Assembly: GCA_019637645.1 (NCBI GenBank)
Contig: JAHBVH010000011.1
Coordinates: 1 to 64,000 of the forward strand
Origin: Caldilineaceae bacterium
GTDB taxonomy: Bacteria > Chloroflexota > Anaerolineae > Caldilineales > Caldilineaceae
Direction of reading: 5' to 3'
DNA: 64,000 bases
Below are positions 34,638-43,757 of this stretch, piece after piece (within the stretch, counting starts at the first letter, position 1; every line of letters begins with the position of its first letter). A model generated the notes under the pieces. That model saw only the letters and a list, made by a program, of their open reading frames with translations, did no database searches and was not told the origin of the DNA. A program made the position numbers and the translations under genes.

Positions 34638-36545
34638 CTAGCAGGCGCTCAATTCACGTTCGGTGAGATAGGCAGCCAAGAGGGTCGGCAGCTTAAATTG
34701 AGCATTTTCTTGTTGTACAAGAAAGGAGCGCTGTAAGGTCTGTAACACATAAAAGTACTGCTCTTTCGGCGGAAGCGGTGATAGCTTTTGCCATAGCACA
34801 GGACGTTGGAGCGGCTGACCTGCGGCGGCCAAGGCGCGCATCACTTGCCGTTCTAACGGTGATAGTTTAGCCAACTGTTGGGCAGGCGCGGTGCCAATAT
34901 CGCCCAAGAAGAAACAGCCTTCTTGCAAAAATGCCATGCCATCCGTCTCAAACAGATCATCAATCAGCGTCGCGGCATGGTGTAGCAACAACGGATTCCC
35001 ACCATAGCGCTGATGCAGCTGCTGATAGACGACTGCTTCGCCCATGACGCCTTGAGCCCGCAAGAGTTCACTGCCTTCGGCCAAGGTTAGCCCTTTTAGT
35101 TCTAAGCCACGGAAAATGCCTTGACGTTCATCGGCTGGCGATAAAATATGGGGCCGAATTTGGCTGGTCAGCAATACACAGCTGCGATGGCGTCGCTGCC
35201 CAAGGAGGCGGAGCAGTGTGCTATAGGCTTCGCAACCAGGATGGTATTGTTCAGCAGTACAGTCATCTTCGTCCGTTGGGCAAGACAAGATGGCTTCCCA
35301 ACCATCCAATACCAGAAGACAACGCTGCGTTTGTAGAATTGCAAAAAGCCGACTAACTAGCTGATCAAAGGTCGGCACGCCAGCTTCACTCTGCTGCGCT
35401 TGCTCGCCATCGCCTAAAACTTGCAGCCAATCTTGGAGAAGGGCAGTACAGGGTGGGGCGTCTTGGAGCGAGCGCCAGATCACCTTGGTAAAGTCATGGG
35501 CAGGGCGTTGTTCATCTTCCAGAACCTCTTGGACAAAGGTCGCGGCCAGCGCAGTTTTTCCTTGCCCGGCAACGCCCAGAATAGCCACCAGCCTGCCCCC
35601 TTCTTGTCCAATCCAGGAGTGCAATAGGGCAAGATCGGACTGGCGGCCATAGAAATAAGTAGGCTCTAACATGGCTCCTAGATCAAAGCTGGCTTTGGCC
35701 GAAGGCGGTTGTCCTGGCGCGCTTACAGCCATTGGCATGGCTGTTAGGGGCGCGGTGGAGATTGTAGGTGGTGACTGGGGGGCACACGGCGCCAAAGAAG
35801 AGTGCCATTTCCCCGCTTTGATCTGCTCATAGAGGCCAGTAGTTTCGGCCATAGGCGGCACATCTAATTCTTCTTGGAGTGCTTGGCAGCAGATCACATA
35901 TTGTTTGAGGGCAGCACTCCGTTGGCCGCTATCCGCCAAGAGCATCATGCGCTGGCGATGCGCCTCCTCACGCCAGGGCTCAAGCAGGAGCAATGTACGA
36001 TTGACGGCCAAGCCAGCCGCATATTCTCCCTGCGTCACCAGTTGTTGGATGCGCAGCTGTAGCGCTTGGATGACCAGATCATGACAATAGCGCCGTTGTG
36101 CCTGCAACCAGCGATCAAAAACGGGCGCGCCCTCGACCTGAAAACCAGCCAACAGTTCACTGCGATAAAGAGCCAGCAGCTCTTGTAGAATTTCCGCCTC
36201 CACTTTATCGGCAGAAAGCGTTGAGGCAGTCGCCAGATAAGCCGTGAAGACTGTTACATCTATCCAGTGCGGAAGCTCCTGGTTAAAGGCCACCGTCTCG
36301 CCCGTCACGACGACATAATCACCCACCGCTTTCCGCAGATCGCGCAGCTGATAGCGCAGATTGCTTTTGGCCTGCTGCTCGGTCACTTGATCCCACAGTA
36401 GATCGGCGAGCAAGGAGCGGGGTTGTGGTGTACGTGTAACGAGCAAATAGATAAATAAAGCAGCGGTGCGCCCGGTGAGAAGGGACGCAAGCGATTGGTC
36501 ATTCAGCTCAAACGTAGGCGTTCCGAATAAGCGTACAGTCAACAT
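34638..36545 (-). CDS. BTAD/SARP-type regulator with NTPase domain, short form without sensor repeats
   Basis: A 635-residue transcription regulator. Residues 1-100 are a winged-helix DNA-binding domain (MLTVRLFGTPTFELN opening; TEQQAKSNLRYQLRDLRKAV recognition region), residues 105-245 the BTAD helical domain (GYAAGLAVNRTLLLLEPWREEAHRQRMMLLA-like helices), and residues 285-560 a signal-transduction NTPase with Walker A GVAGQGKTA and Walker B LLVLDGWEAI. A second winged helix (SPLERQVMRALAAAGQ) and a strand ending YLTEREL close the chain. Related Chloroflexota proteins continue into WD40 or TPR repeats at this point, and this one stops, so its ligand sensor is missing or separate. It faces away from another BTAD regulator at 37100. 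Confidence 0.85.
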   Translation of the reverse strand: MLTVRLFGTPTFELNDQSLASLLTGRTAALFIYLLVTRTPQPRSLLADLLWDQVTEQQAKSNLRYQLRDLRKAVGDYVVVTGETVAFNQELPHWIDVTVFTAYLATASTLSADKVEAEILQELLALYRSELLAGFQVEGAPVFDRWLQAQRRYCHDLVIQALQLRIQQLVTQGEYAAGLAVNRTLLLLEPWREEAHRQRMMLLADSGQRSAALKQYVICCQALQEELDVPPMAETTGLYEQIKAGKWHSSLAPCAPQSPPTISTAPLTAMPMAVSAPGQPPSAKASFDLGAMLEPTYFYGRQSDLALLHSWIGQEGGRLVAILGVAGQGKTALAATFVQEVLEDEQRPAHDFTKVIWRSLQDAPPCTALLQDWLQVLGDGEQAQQSEAGVPTFDQLVSRLFAILQTQRCLLVLDGWEAILSCPTDEDDCTAEQYHPGCEAYSTLLRLLGQRRHRSCVLLTSQIRPHILSPADERQGIFRGLELKGLTLAEGSELLRAQGVMGEAVVYQQLHQRYGGNPLLLHHAATLIDDLFETDGMAFLQEGCFFLGDIGTAPAQQLAKLSPLERQVMRALAAAGQPLQRPVLWQKLSPLPPKEQYFYVLQTLQRSFLVQQENAQFKLPTLLAAYLTERELSAC

Positions 36546-36639
36546 AATTTACTGTTCCAGTCATAAATGGGGATTGGCATACTCAGGAATGGCATTGACA
36601 GATAGCTGGTCGTATCGCTATGTCAACCCTTTAACTAAC

Positions 36640-36669
36640 AGCGGAAAGCGCCTGTAGGCGCTTTTCGCT
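36640..36669. repeat. 13-bp hairpin upstream of the minus-strand regulator
   Basis: AGCGGAAAGCGCC and GGCGCTTTTCGCT pair around TGTA with one G-U-compatible mismatch. It lies 95 bases before the start of the 34638-36545 gene. Neither a terminator nor an RNA gene can be proven. Confidence 0.6.
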
Positions 36670-36752
36670 TAGCTGTCGGATTGGGAACCGCAGGGTGCCG
36701 ATGCGATGACGAAGTTCTTGATTGCCCTGGTCACTTTTTAGATCTGCTAGGA

Positions 36753-36809
36753 GTTACGCGCTTGATCGGCGTGACCAGAGACCTGACAGGTTTGGTCCAA
36801 GTGCGTAAC
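36753..36809. repeat. Decayed dispersed repeat inside a large imperfect hairpin
   Basis: Outer arms GTTACGCGCTTG and CAAGTGCGTAAC (one mismatch) enclose ACCTGACAGGTTTGGTCC, which matches one half of the dispersed palindrome. The second half is lost. Confidence 0.5.
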
Positions 36810-36820
36810 TTCTAATCTGC

Positions 36821-36849
36821 TTGGAATCTTTTGAAAACGCGTGTAAAAT
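36821..36849 (+). promoter_or_regulatory. Possible promoter for the plus-strand regulator
   Basis: TTGGAA and TAAAAT are separated by 17 bases. The -10 has five of six consensus matches and the -35 four. The start codon is about 250 bases downstream, so this is only a candidate. Confidence 0.35.
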
Positions 36850-37099
36850 GATCAGCTGGCTAACCGATTTATGATTGCACTTGCTCCTCTATGGCCCTGC
36901 TTACCAAGCCGACTTACGTTACCTTCAGCAGGAAGTGCCTTGAACCGTACTTTCGCACCAGACGTTGGGCAATGCAATCACGAAGAGCAGTTTGTATAGC
37001 AGATCTCAGTTCGATAGGAGATAGGGTAACGGCTCGCTGTTGAAGAAATGTTCAGAAAAGCGTTGAAAAACCGCAAAAAAGGAACTAAATTTACAGGGA

Positions 37100-40000
37100 A
37101 TGGTCAATCTCAACCTTCTGCTCCTAGGAGAACCTCATATCTATCTAGATGGGCAAGCAGTCGTCAATTTTCATACACGAAAAGATCGAGCCCTGTTGAT
37201 CTATCTGGCCGTCACCAAGAGCGCCCATAGTCGCGAACATTTGGCCGGCCTACTCTGGTCGGAATTGCCCGAGGCGAAAGCGCGGCGCAACCTCCGCAAT
37301 GCGCTTTCCTCGCTCCAAAAAATCATTGGCGCGCCATGGCTCACAACAGAGCGCGTCGTTGCATTGGATCCAGAACAAGCTTGGGCAGCCGATGTGCAGC
37401 AGTTCCAAGCAGTGATCGATCAACTGCTCCAATCGCCGCGCGGCGATTATCCGAATACCGCACAGGCCATCGCCGCGCTTAATCATGCGTTGAATTTATA
37501 TCGCGGGGAGTTTCTCCAAAACTTTACAGTTCAACAGGCCATCCAGTTTGCCGAATGGGTTGGGACAAAGCGCGAGGAATATCGGCGTTTGCTGGTCCAG
37601 GGGTTGGAGCTTGTAGCACAACATTACCTGCGGCGGAAGGAGCATCAATTAGGGTTGGCGTCCACGCGCCGTCTATTACAGGTAGCCCCCTATTCCGAGC
37701 AAGCCCACCACCTACAAATGCACCTATTGGCGCAGAGTGGACAGCGAGCCGCGGCCTTAGCGCAGTATGAGAGCTATCGCCAGTGGCTAGCCACCCACTT
37801 GAGCATAGAGCCAGGACCAGAGACGAACGCGCTCTATCAACAGATTCGGTCCGGCAAGTATGGAGGATTTACGGTGCCAGCGCACCGCGCAGAGTCAAGC
37901 CCCACAGAGCAGCCACCCCGCGCCACAACAAGCAACGCAGCGCCCCAGCTAACCCGCTTTGTCGGGCGGCAAGCCGAATTGACCTTCAGCAGGCAGCGCC
38001 TCCAAGCCGCCGACTGTCGCCTCCTAACGGTGGTTGGCCCCGGGGGGATGGGAAAGAGCACCTTTGCGCGGCACTTACAGCAACAATTGCTGACGACTCA
38101 ACCACAAGCGTTTCCAGAAGGGATTATCTTTGTCCCGCTAGCCGACATCAGTACAGGCGGCCATGCTCAAGCTGGACCAGAAGGCCAAGCGGATTCAGCT
38201 ATTGGTGAGGCCATTTTACGGGCAATCACGACGCAGCTCAATCAACAATGGGCAACGACCATTACGTCTACTAGCCAGCTACAGGCTTATCTGCGTTCAC
38301 GCCGTAGCTTGCTCATTTTAGATAATTTCGAACACCTGCTGGGGGGCACCCAAGCCATCCTGACCTTGCTCACACAAGCGCCACAACTCAAGATGGTGAT
38401 CACCTCGCGCGCCCGGCTCAATGTGCGCGGAGAGACGCTCATCGCGTTACATAAACTCTCGCTACCCTCTGTAACGGCCCGGGAAGAGAACCCCACCGCG
38501 CCCGCTCACCACAGCGTTGGGCAAGACAACCCACCGTGGCAAGCTAGTGAAGCCGTTACCATGTTCGTCCAACGCGCCCAGCAATTCGATCCAGCCTTTG
38601 CCCTCAATGAGCAGACAATAAAGCCGATTGTTCAGATCTGCAACTTGGTGGATGGGCTACCGCTGGGCCTTGAGCTAGCCGCCAGTATGTTGCCCTTGGT
38701 CAGTTGTGATCAGCTAGCAACCGAGCTTGCCGAGAATCTAACCTTTTTAATGGCGGATACACCCGACCTCCCACCGGACCAGCGTACCCTCGAAGCAGTC
38801 TTTGAACGTTCGTGGCGACTGTTAGCACCCGAAGGCCAACAACTGCTAGCCAGACTAGCCATCTTCCCCGGCTCTTTCCATTTGGACGCAGCGAAAGCCA
38901 TTGCCGGTGCCACCATCCCGCTGCTCAAACGGCTGCTCGACCAATCCCTGGTGACGCGCATCGGCGAGGAGCGCTATCTCCTTCATCGTACTGTGCAGGC
39001 CTTTGCCCACCATAAATTGCAACAACAAGCTGGAGAAAACGCACGACTGGAACGTCAATATGCCCAATTTTATCTACGCTTCCTGGGACGGCAGGAACAA
39101 GATTTCTTTGGGCCAGCATGTGGAGAGATCATCAAGCAACTACAAGGTGAACTCGATAACATCAAACAGGCTTGGCGGCGGGCCGTGACCCATCAACTGC
39201 ATGCTGAACTCGGCCAGGGGTTAAATGCCCTGCTCTGGCTCTACGAAAATCTAGGCTTCTATTGGGATGTAGCCGAATTGGGCACCTATACCGTGCAGTT
39301 CTTAGTACCACTCTATGAAGCGCGACAGAAACAGGCAGGCACCACCGTCAGCTTGTTGTTGGGGCGGCTCTACACCTATTGTGGCTATTGGAGTATGCGG
39401 CTGGGCCAAATGCCGCGCGCCCAAACCTACTATGCTGATAGTTGGGCGATCTTGCAAAAAGAGGATGATCCGTCGGCCCTGGCTTACTGTCTGGGCTTTT
39501 GGGGAGCAGCCCTACGGTGGATCAATCCGCAACGGGCCATCGCTCTTTTAGAAGAAGCGGTGCGGCTGGCACAAACGCAAAAGGTGGTTTGGGGGCAAGT
39601 CATTATCTATCAACTGGCAAGCGAAGCGAATGTACTCTTTGGCAACTATGCCGAGGCCGCCATTCCCATGGCCACGGCCGAACGCTTGCTCAAGTCGCTG
39701 CATTGGCCCCGCGCGCTAACCGTCAACGACAAGATCATGGGGCGCCTTCACTTGGCCGCTGGGCGCTATGCCCAAGCGGAAAGCGCGCTCCGGGAAGGGG
39801 TTGCTGTCGCCCGCCATCACCAGATCAATCTGCTCTGTTTTGAAAGCATCCTCATGCTGGGCGAGGCCCTGCGTCTCCAAGGCCGCTTTGCCGAAGCCCA
39901 GGCTTGTTTGGCAGAGAGCAAAAAACTCGCCGAAGTCCTTGGCGTCGATCGACTCACCGCGGTTATTCAGTGGGAAGAGGGCTGTCTCGCGGAACGGATG

Positions 40001-40408
40001 GGCGATTACGCCACGGCCAAGGCGTATTTTACAGCCAGCATAGCCATAGGACTACCCTATTGGTGGGGGCACATCCTACCGACCTTGGGTTGGGTGCTGA
40101 TTGAGCTAGCGGAATGGAAAACGGCCCAAGAGTATTTTCAACAGGTTCTCACCAGCGCCGCGACCCAACTGCGCCTTCCCGCCAGCCTCGATGCCCAAGT
40201 CGGTTTGGCCTATCTAGCAAAGCATGAGCACAACACTGGGCAGCTACGCCAGCCAGAGGAGGCGGGCAGCGAATCTTTTGCCGAAGTTTTACAGCGCGTC
40301 TATGCCCAGGAGGCCACGATGCAAGAAACGCGTCATCGCATCATGCAGCTTGCGGCAAGGACACGTATTCCCTTACCGGAGCGACATTATAGCTCGATCA
40401 CCACATAG
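37100..40408 (+). CDS. BTAD/SARP-type regulator with NB-ARC-like NTPase and TPR domains
   Basis: An 1102-residue signal-transduction regulator. The N-terminal winged helix (NLLLLGEPHIYLDGQAV; LPEAKARRNLRNALSSLQKI) and BTAD domain fill residues 1-250. The STAND-type NTPase at about 300-560 has Walker A VVGPGGMGKSTFA and Walker B SLLILDNFEHLL, and VDGLPLGLELAASML matches the GxP motif of NB-ARC domains. From about 620 to the end are TPR-like helical repeats (LGRLYTYCGYWSMRLGQMP, LGEALRLQGRFAEAQACL) that would sense a ligand or protein. The full architecture is the complement of the short regulator on the other strand. The 3' end overlaps the Rieske gene by 22 bases. Targets are unknown; the neighbouring catabolic genes are candidates. 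Confidence 0.9.
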   Translation: MVNLNLLLLGEPHIYLDGQAVVNFHTRKDRALLIYLAVTKSAHSREHLAGLLWSELPEAKARRNLRNALSSLQKIIGAPWLTTERVVALDPEQAWAADVQQFQAVIDQLLQSPRGDYPNTAQAIAALNHALNLYRGEFLQNFTVQQAIQFAEWVGTKREEYRRLLVQGLELVAQHYLRRKEHQLGLASTRRLLQVAPYSEQAHHLQMHLLAQSGQRAAALAQYESYRQWLATHLSIEPGPETNALYQQIRSGKYGGFTVPAHRAESSPTEQPPRATTSNAAPQLTRFVGRQAELTFSRQRLQAADCRLLTVVGPGGMGKSTFARHLQQQLLTTQPQAFPEGIIFVPLADISTGGHAQAGPEGQADSAIGEAILRAITTQLNQQWATTITSTSQLQAYLRSRRSLLILDNFEHLLGGTQAILTLLTQAPQLKMVITSRARLNVRGETLIALHKLSLPSVTAREENPTAPAHHSVGQDNPPWQASEAVTMFVQRAQQFDPAFALNEQTIKPIVQICNLVDGLPLGLELAASMLPLVSCDQLATELAENLTFLMADTPDLPPDQRTLEAVFERSWRLLAPEGQQLLARLAIFPGSFHLDAAKAIAGATIPLLKRLLDQSLVTRIGEERYLLHRTVQAFAHHKLQQQAGENARLERQYAQFYLRFLGRQEQDFFGPACGEIIKQLQGELDNIKQAWRRAVTHQLHAELGQGLNALLWLYENLGFYWDVAELGTYTVQFLVPLYEARQKQAGTTVSLLLGRLYTYCGYWSMRLGQMPRAQTYYADSWAILQKEDDPSALAYCLGFWGAALRWINPQRAIALLEEAVRLAQTQKVVWGQVIIYQLASEANVLFGNYAEAAIPMATAERLLKSLHWPRALTVNDKIMGRLHLAAGRYAQAESALREGVAVARHHQINLLCFESILMLGEALRLQGRFAEAQACLAESKKLAEVLGVDRLTAVIQWEEGCLAERMGDYATAKAYFTASIAIGLPYWWGHILPTLGWVLIELAEWKTAQEYFQQVLTSAATQLRLPASLDAQVGLAYLAKHEHNTGQLRQPEEAGSESFAEVLQRVYAQEATMQETRHRIMQLAARTRIPLPERHYSSITT

Positions 40409-40827
40409 GCTTGTTCGACCGTCACCGGGTAGGTCTCGGCCAAATAAGGACCTGGCTCCAAGCCTGGGGCAGGCGGATCAACAGCGGTTGGCGGCAGCGG
40501 TTCAACGGTCACTTTGTAGTTACGCACGCGGGTTTTGGCTGGATCGAACCACGATTGGCCCGTCTTAATATCAAATTCCCAGCCATGCCAAGGACAGCGC
40601 ACAATCTCGCCGCGCCGCGTGTAGGTATATTGACCAGGCTCGGTAGCCATCACAAAGCCCGTAATCCGGCCACTACAGAGCGGCCCCCCTTGGTGCGGAC
40701 AGCTATTGCGAATGGCAAAAAATTCCCCGTCAAGGTTAAAGAGCCCAATCGCGCGCCCCGCCACTTCGATCACCTTGTGGGTGCCGACCGGAATCTCATC
40801 CACCCTTGCCACAATATGTTTAGCCAT
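40387..40827 (-). CDS. Rieske [2Fe-2S] domain protein
   Basis: A 146-residue ferredoxin-like protein with both Rieske boxes: CPHQGGPLC (Cys43, His45) and CPWHGWEF (Cys78, His81). It lacks a catalytic oxygenase domain, so it probably carries electrons for a separate enzyme or is the small subunit of an oxygenase. The C-terminal 40 residues are Pro-rich and unusual. The nearest upstream gene on the same strand is an amidohydrolase 120 bases away, so the two may be cotranscribed. No terminal oxygenase is visible in the window. Confidence 0.9.
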   Translation of the reverse strand: MAKHIVARVDEIPVGTHKVIEVAGRAIGLFNLDGEFFAIRNSCPHQGGPLCSGRITGFVMATEPGQYTYTRRGEIVRCPWHGWEFDIKTGQSWFDPAKTRVRNYKVTVEPLPPTAVDPPAPGLEPGPYLAETYPVTVEQAYVVIEL

Positions 40828-40883
40828 AAGTTATTCACTTCTAGAGAAGAGCTGACAGATTTGAGAAGCTATGCACTGGCACA

Positions 40884-40917
40884 AGGGCTGACAAGTTTTG
40901 ATAACCTGTCAACGCCC
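40884..40917. repeat. Decayed dispersed-palindrome copy between Rieske and amidohydrolase genes
   Basis: GGCTGACAAGTTTT pairs with AACCTGTCAACGCC with a two-base bulge. A shorter fragment, AGCTGACAGATTTGAGAAGCT, lies just before it at 40850-40870. Confidence 0.5.
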
Positions 40918-40948
40918 TGGTCTGCCAACCACCTGTTCCCGCGCTTAT

Positions 40949-42118
40949 CTACCCATCTGCCGCTAGATTGGGCCGCGGGGCCAAGTTATAGAGGGCTCTG
41001 GCATTCTCGGCCAAAATCGCACGGCGCAAGGCGCGTGGCAAGGTAGCAGGCAACGCCCGGTCGGGTGCGTCAAAGTCCCAGTGAGGGTAGTCGGTGGCGA
41101 ACATGAGCTTGTCATTCATGTCCATCTGCGCCAGCAACTGCTCGAAGTAGCGCGTTTGGGGTGGCTCTTCCATCGGTTGGGTCGTGATCCAGAAATGGTC
41201 GCGAACATAGTCCGAAGGCAACCGTTTGACCCGGGGCGCTTCTTCCTTGAGCCGCTTCCAGGTGGCATCCAGCCGCCACATCAGGGGTGGCAGCCAGGCA
41301 AAGCCCCCTTCGATCAGCACAATCTTGAGAGTGGGAAAGAGTTCAAAGATCCCCTCTGTCACCAAGCTGATCACCTGAGGTTGAAAGGCTTGGGGCATGC
41401 CGCCATGATCCTCAATATAGTGGCTCGGCCAGCCAGTGCCTGTAATGGGTCCGCCGCCTGCGCCGCCAAAGTGAATGGCAATCGGCAGATTGTGGCGACA
41501 GGCCGCTTCGTACATCTTCCAATATTTACGATGACCAAGCGGCTCACGCGTGCGCACCACCATCAGCACCTGGACAAAGGCCGGGTTATCACCCACGCGG
41601 TCGATCTCTTGCGCCGCCAATTCCCCATCTTCATAAGCCACCAGAATCGAGGCGCGCAGCCGTGGCTCGGGCTCGACCCATTCGGCCAGCTGCCAGTCGT
41701 TGAGCGCACTCGCCAAGGCCGCCCCATATTCTAGATTGATCATCCCGCCCGCGCCATAGAGGGGCGTGAGAATCCCATATTCCAAATTCCACTCATCCAA
41801 CAGTTGCATCCGCAAAAAGTCTAGATCGCCACCGGGTGGCAACCCATTAGGTGGATAGGCATCCAGCCGCGCGGCGTTGGGCACGGCGCGGGGATAGCCA
41901 CTGCCGACATAGCCACGCATGCCAAAAAGTTCATGATGGCGTTGCCAGCGGGTCGCTAAATAGTTGAAGAGCGTTGCATCATTGGGCATCGCCGCATGAA
42001 TATCACAGTCGATCACGGCTAATTGCTCCCGTTGACGGGCAGCTGGCTCGGCTTTGACCTGCGGCTTGTTCGCCGGGCGGAGCGCAGCATGAGGGGGTGA
42101 GGGGAGGGTTGCAACCAT
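40949..42118 (-). CDS. Amidohydrolase (Amidohydro_2-type TIM barrel), paralog 1
   Basis: A 389-residue metal-dependent hydrolase. Asp38 and His40 in VIDCDIH begin the metal site; IAIHFGG, LIEGGFAWLP and FATDYPHWDFDAPD supply later metal and catalytic residues of the Amidohydro_2 family, which includes decarboxylases such as ACMSD and lactonases such as LigI. It starts at 42118 behind GAGGTG; a longer frame from 42151 would add 11 residues with no ribosome site. A paralog at 47653-48714 shares the whole pattern, including LRASI, PSDYxRxH and ATDYPHW or ASDYPHW. The substrate is unknown. It lies back to back with the LarA-like gene. Confidence 0.88.
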   Translation of the reverse strand: MVATLPSPPHAALRPANKPQVKAEPAARQREQLAVIDCDIHAAMPNDATLFNYLATRWQRHHELFGMRGYVGSGYPRAVPNAARLDAYPPNGLPPGGDLDFLRMQLLDEWNLEYGILTPLYGAGGMINLEYGAALASALNDWQLAEWVEPEPRLRASILVAYEDGELAAQEIDRVGDNPAFVQVLMVVRTREPLGHRKYWKMYEAACRHNLPIAIHFGGAGGGPITGTGWPSHYIEDHGGMPQAFQPQVISLVTEGIFELFPTLKIVLIEGGFAWLPPLMWRLDATWKRLKEEAPRVKRLPSDYVRDHFWITTQPMEEPPQTRYFEQLLAQMDMNDKLMFATDYPHWDFDAPDRALPATLPRALRRAILAENARALYNLAPRPNLAADG

Positions 42119-42360
42119 AGGACACACCTCTTTCCAGAAAGAGCAAAGCACAAGACGGATGGGAAGCTACTATAGGCAAGTGTAGCATCGGTGCGCCATC
42201 TCGGCAAGCGTGGTGCGGGGAACGTGATACGTGATGGCGGGGAACGTGGACCGGCTGGGGTGTGCTGGGGTGTGCTGGGTGTTTGACAGTAAGCAGGCCC
42301 TGTGCTACAACTCAGATTGCTAGTGCATGCGAACCAAGCGACCAAAGGATAACCGCCACG

Positions 42361-43707
42361 ATGGAAAAGATGAAACAATATTGGATTGACTGGAATGGCG
42401 CGCCCAAGGCTCTTTGCCTTCCCCAAGCCAATATCGAAACCGAATTGAGGATGACTGATTTTCCCGCCATGGCTGACCCTTGGCCGGCCATTGTCAACGC
42501 CCTGGAAAACCCCATTGGCAGCCCACCCCTAGCCGAACTGCTCCGACCAGGTAACACCGTGGCGCTGCTCACTGGGGATCGCTTTACCGACCAAATGTTG
42601 GGGCCGCGCTATGGTTTGGGCTTTAAATTTCTGGATTATCTTAACCGGTTGGGCATTCAAGACCAAGATATTACCTTGGTCTATGCACCAGGCAGCCATG
42701 CCAGTCCCCAATGGGAAGCCTGCTTTGGCCCCGATCTCCTCCAGCGGGTACGCGCCATCCGCCATGATTGTTTTGACGAGCAAAGTCTGACCTACCTTGG
42801 CGTCACCAGCCGTTGTACGCCGATTTGGATCAACAAGACGGTGGCCGAAGCCGATTTTCGCTTGGCCTTTGGCGAAATTAGCCCCAATGTCCACGGCGGC
42901 TGGTGTGGCGGCGGCAAGATTATTCTCCCCGGCGTCGCGGGGTGGGATACGATCGAACACAATCACTATGGTGTAGTCCACGCCACCAATACGCTGGGCC
43001 TAGCCGATGGCAACCACATGCGGCTGGACATGGAAGAAGGCGCGCGCCTTGCCCATCTGGAGATGAAAGTTGATGTGCTGGTGGATAGTCATGCCCAGAT
43101 TGTGGATGTCTACGCCGGTGACTTTGTGGCCGAGCATCGGGCCGCGCTCACCCAAGCCCGCCAAATCTGGATGACCCCCATGACCCCTGCCGATATCTAT
43201 GTGCTCTACCCAGGCGCGTGGTCTAGCCAATATCTCTCTGCGGCCTTCTTTATCCGCCTGGAAGGGGCCGAGTTGGGCACCCAGGAAGAGGGTGTGATCA
43301 TTCTTGTCACACCTGCTACCAAAGGGTGGTCCGCGGCGCAACCCCACGGCCAGGAAAATGACCTCACGCCTGAACAGAGCGCCGAGTTGTTTAAGGCAGG
43401 CAGTGCGGAAATTGCCAAACAGATGGTGCGCAAAGCAGTCAATATCCGCACAGCCTCCATGCTCTACACGGCGCGGCGCGTTCTCGAGCGGCGCAAAGTC
43501 ATTTTGGTCAGCGATGGCATCGCTCCCGCGGAGGCCCATGCCTTGGGCTTTTATGCCTGTACCGCCGATTTTGACGAGGCCCTCGCCTTGGCCCGCGCCG
43601 ACCGCGGCAAGGATGCGCGCATTGCGCTCAATCTGGTTTCGAGCGAAATCCCCAATCCGCCTGGTCGCGCCGTGGCGTGGCGCGTCATGCCTTGGCGTGA
43701 AGGATAA
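42361..43707 (+). CDS. LarA-like nickel-pincer racemase/epimerase family protein
   Basis: A 448-residue protein of the lactate-racemase superfamily (DUF2088). LarA carries a nickel-pincer nucleotide bound to a lysine. Here the family frame is visible: APGSHASP with His113, HDCFDE, WINKTVAEAD, and GEISPNVHGGWCGGGK with Lys186, followed by PGVAGWDTIEHNH with His200/His202. Lys186 and His200 align well with the cofactor-linking Lys and Ni-binding His of LarA. The position that is usually the second catalytic His (PH) reads Asn176, though His178 is close. Cofactor genes larB, larE and larC lie 10 kb downstream. The start at 42361 is taken because the upstream frame is unlikely and AAAGGA lies before it. 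The substrate is probably a 2-hydroxy acid or sugar acid, not necessarily lactate. Confidence 0.85.
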   Translation: MEKMKQYWIDWNGAPKALCLPQANIETELRMTDFPAMADPWPAIVNALENPIGSPPLAELLRPGNTVALLTGDRFTDQMLGPRYGLGFKFLDYLNRLGIQDQDITLVYAPGSHASPQWEACFGPDLLQRVRAIRHDCFDEQSLTYLGVTSRCTPIWINKTVAEADFRLAFGEISPNVHGGWCGGGKIILPGVAGWDTIEHNHYGVVHATNTLGLADGNHMRLDMEEGARLAHLEMKVDVLVDSHAQIVDVYAGDFVAEHRAALTQARQIWMTPMTPADIYVLYPGAWSSQYLSAAFFIRLEGAELGTQEEGVIILVTPATKGWSAAQPHGQENDLTPEQSAELFKAGSAEIAKQMVRKAVNIRTASMLYTARRVLERRKVILVSDGIAPAEAHALGFYACTADFDEALALARADRGKDARIALNLVSSEIPNPPGRAVAWRVMPWREG

Positions 43708-43757
43708 GGGATGCAAGATGAAGGGTAAAAATAAAACAATGAAGGATGAAGGATAGG

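Larger units (their letters stand above)
36546..37099. other. Divergent regulatory region between two BTAD regulators
   Basis: This 554-base region lies between the starts of the two regulator genes. It holds an imperfect inverted repeat TTGACA...TGTCAA (36595-36626), a 13-bp hairpin around GCGCC-TGTA-GGCGC (36640-36669), a decayed dispersed repeat within a large imperfect hairpin whose outer arms are 36753-36764 and 36798-36809, and a promoter-like pair at 36821-36849. There is no convincing gene. Confidence 0.55.

Noticed and set aside
43000..43716. A 238-codon minus-strand frame opposite the LarA-like gene
   Set aside because: Antisense shadow of a recognised protein, with no motif of its own.
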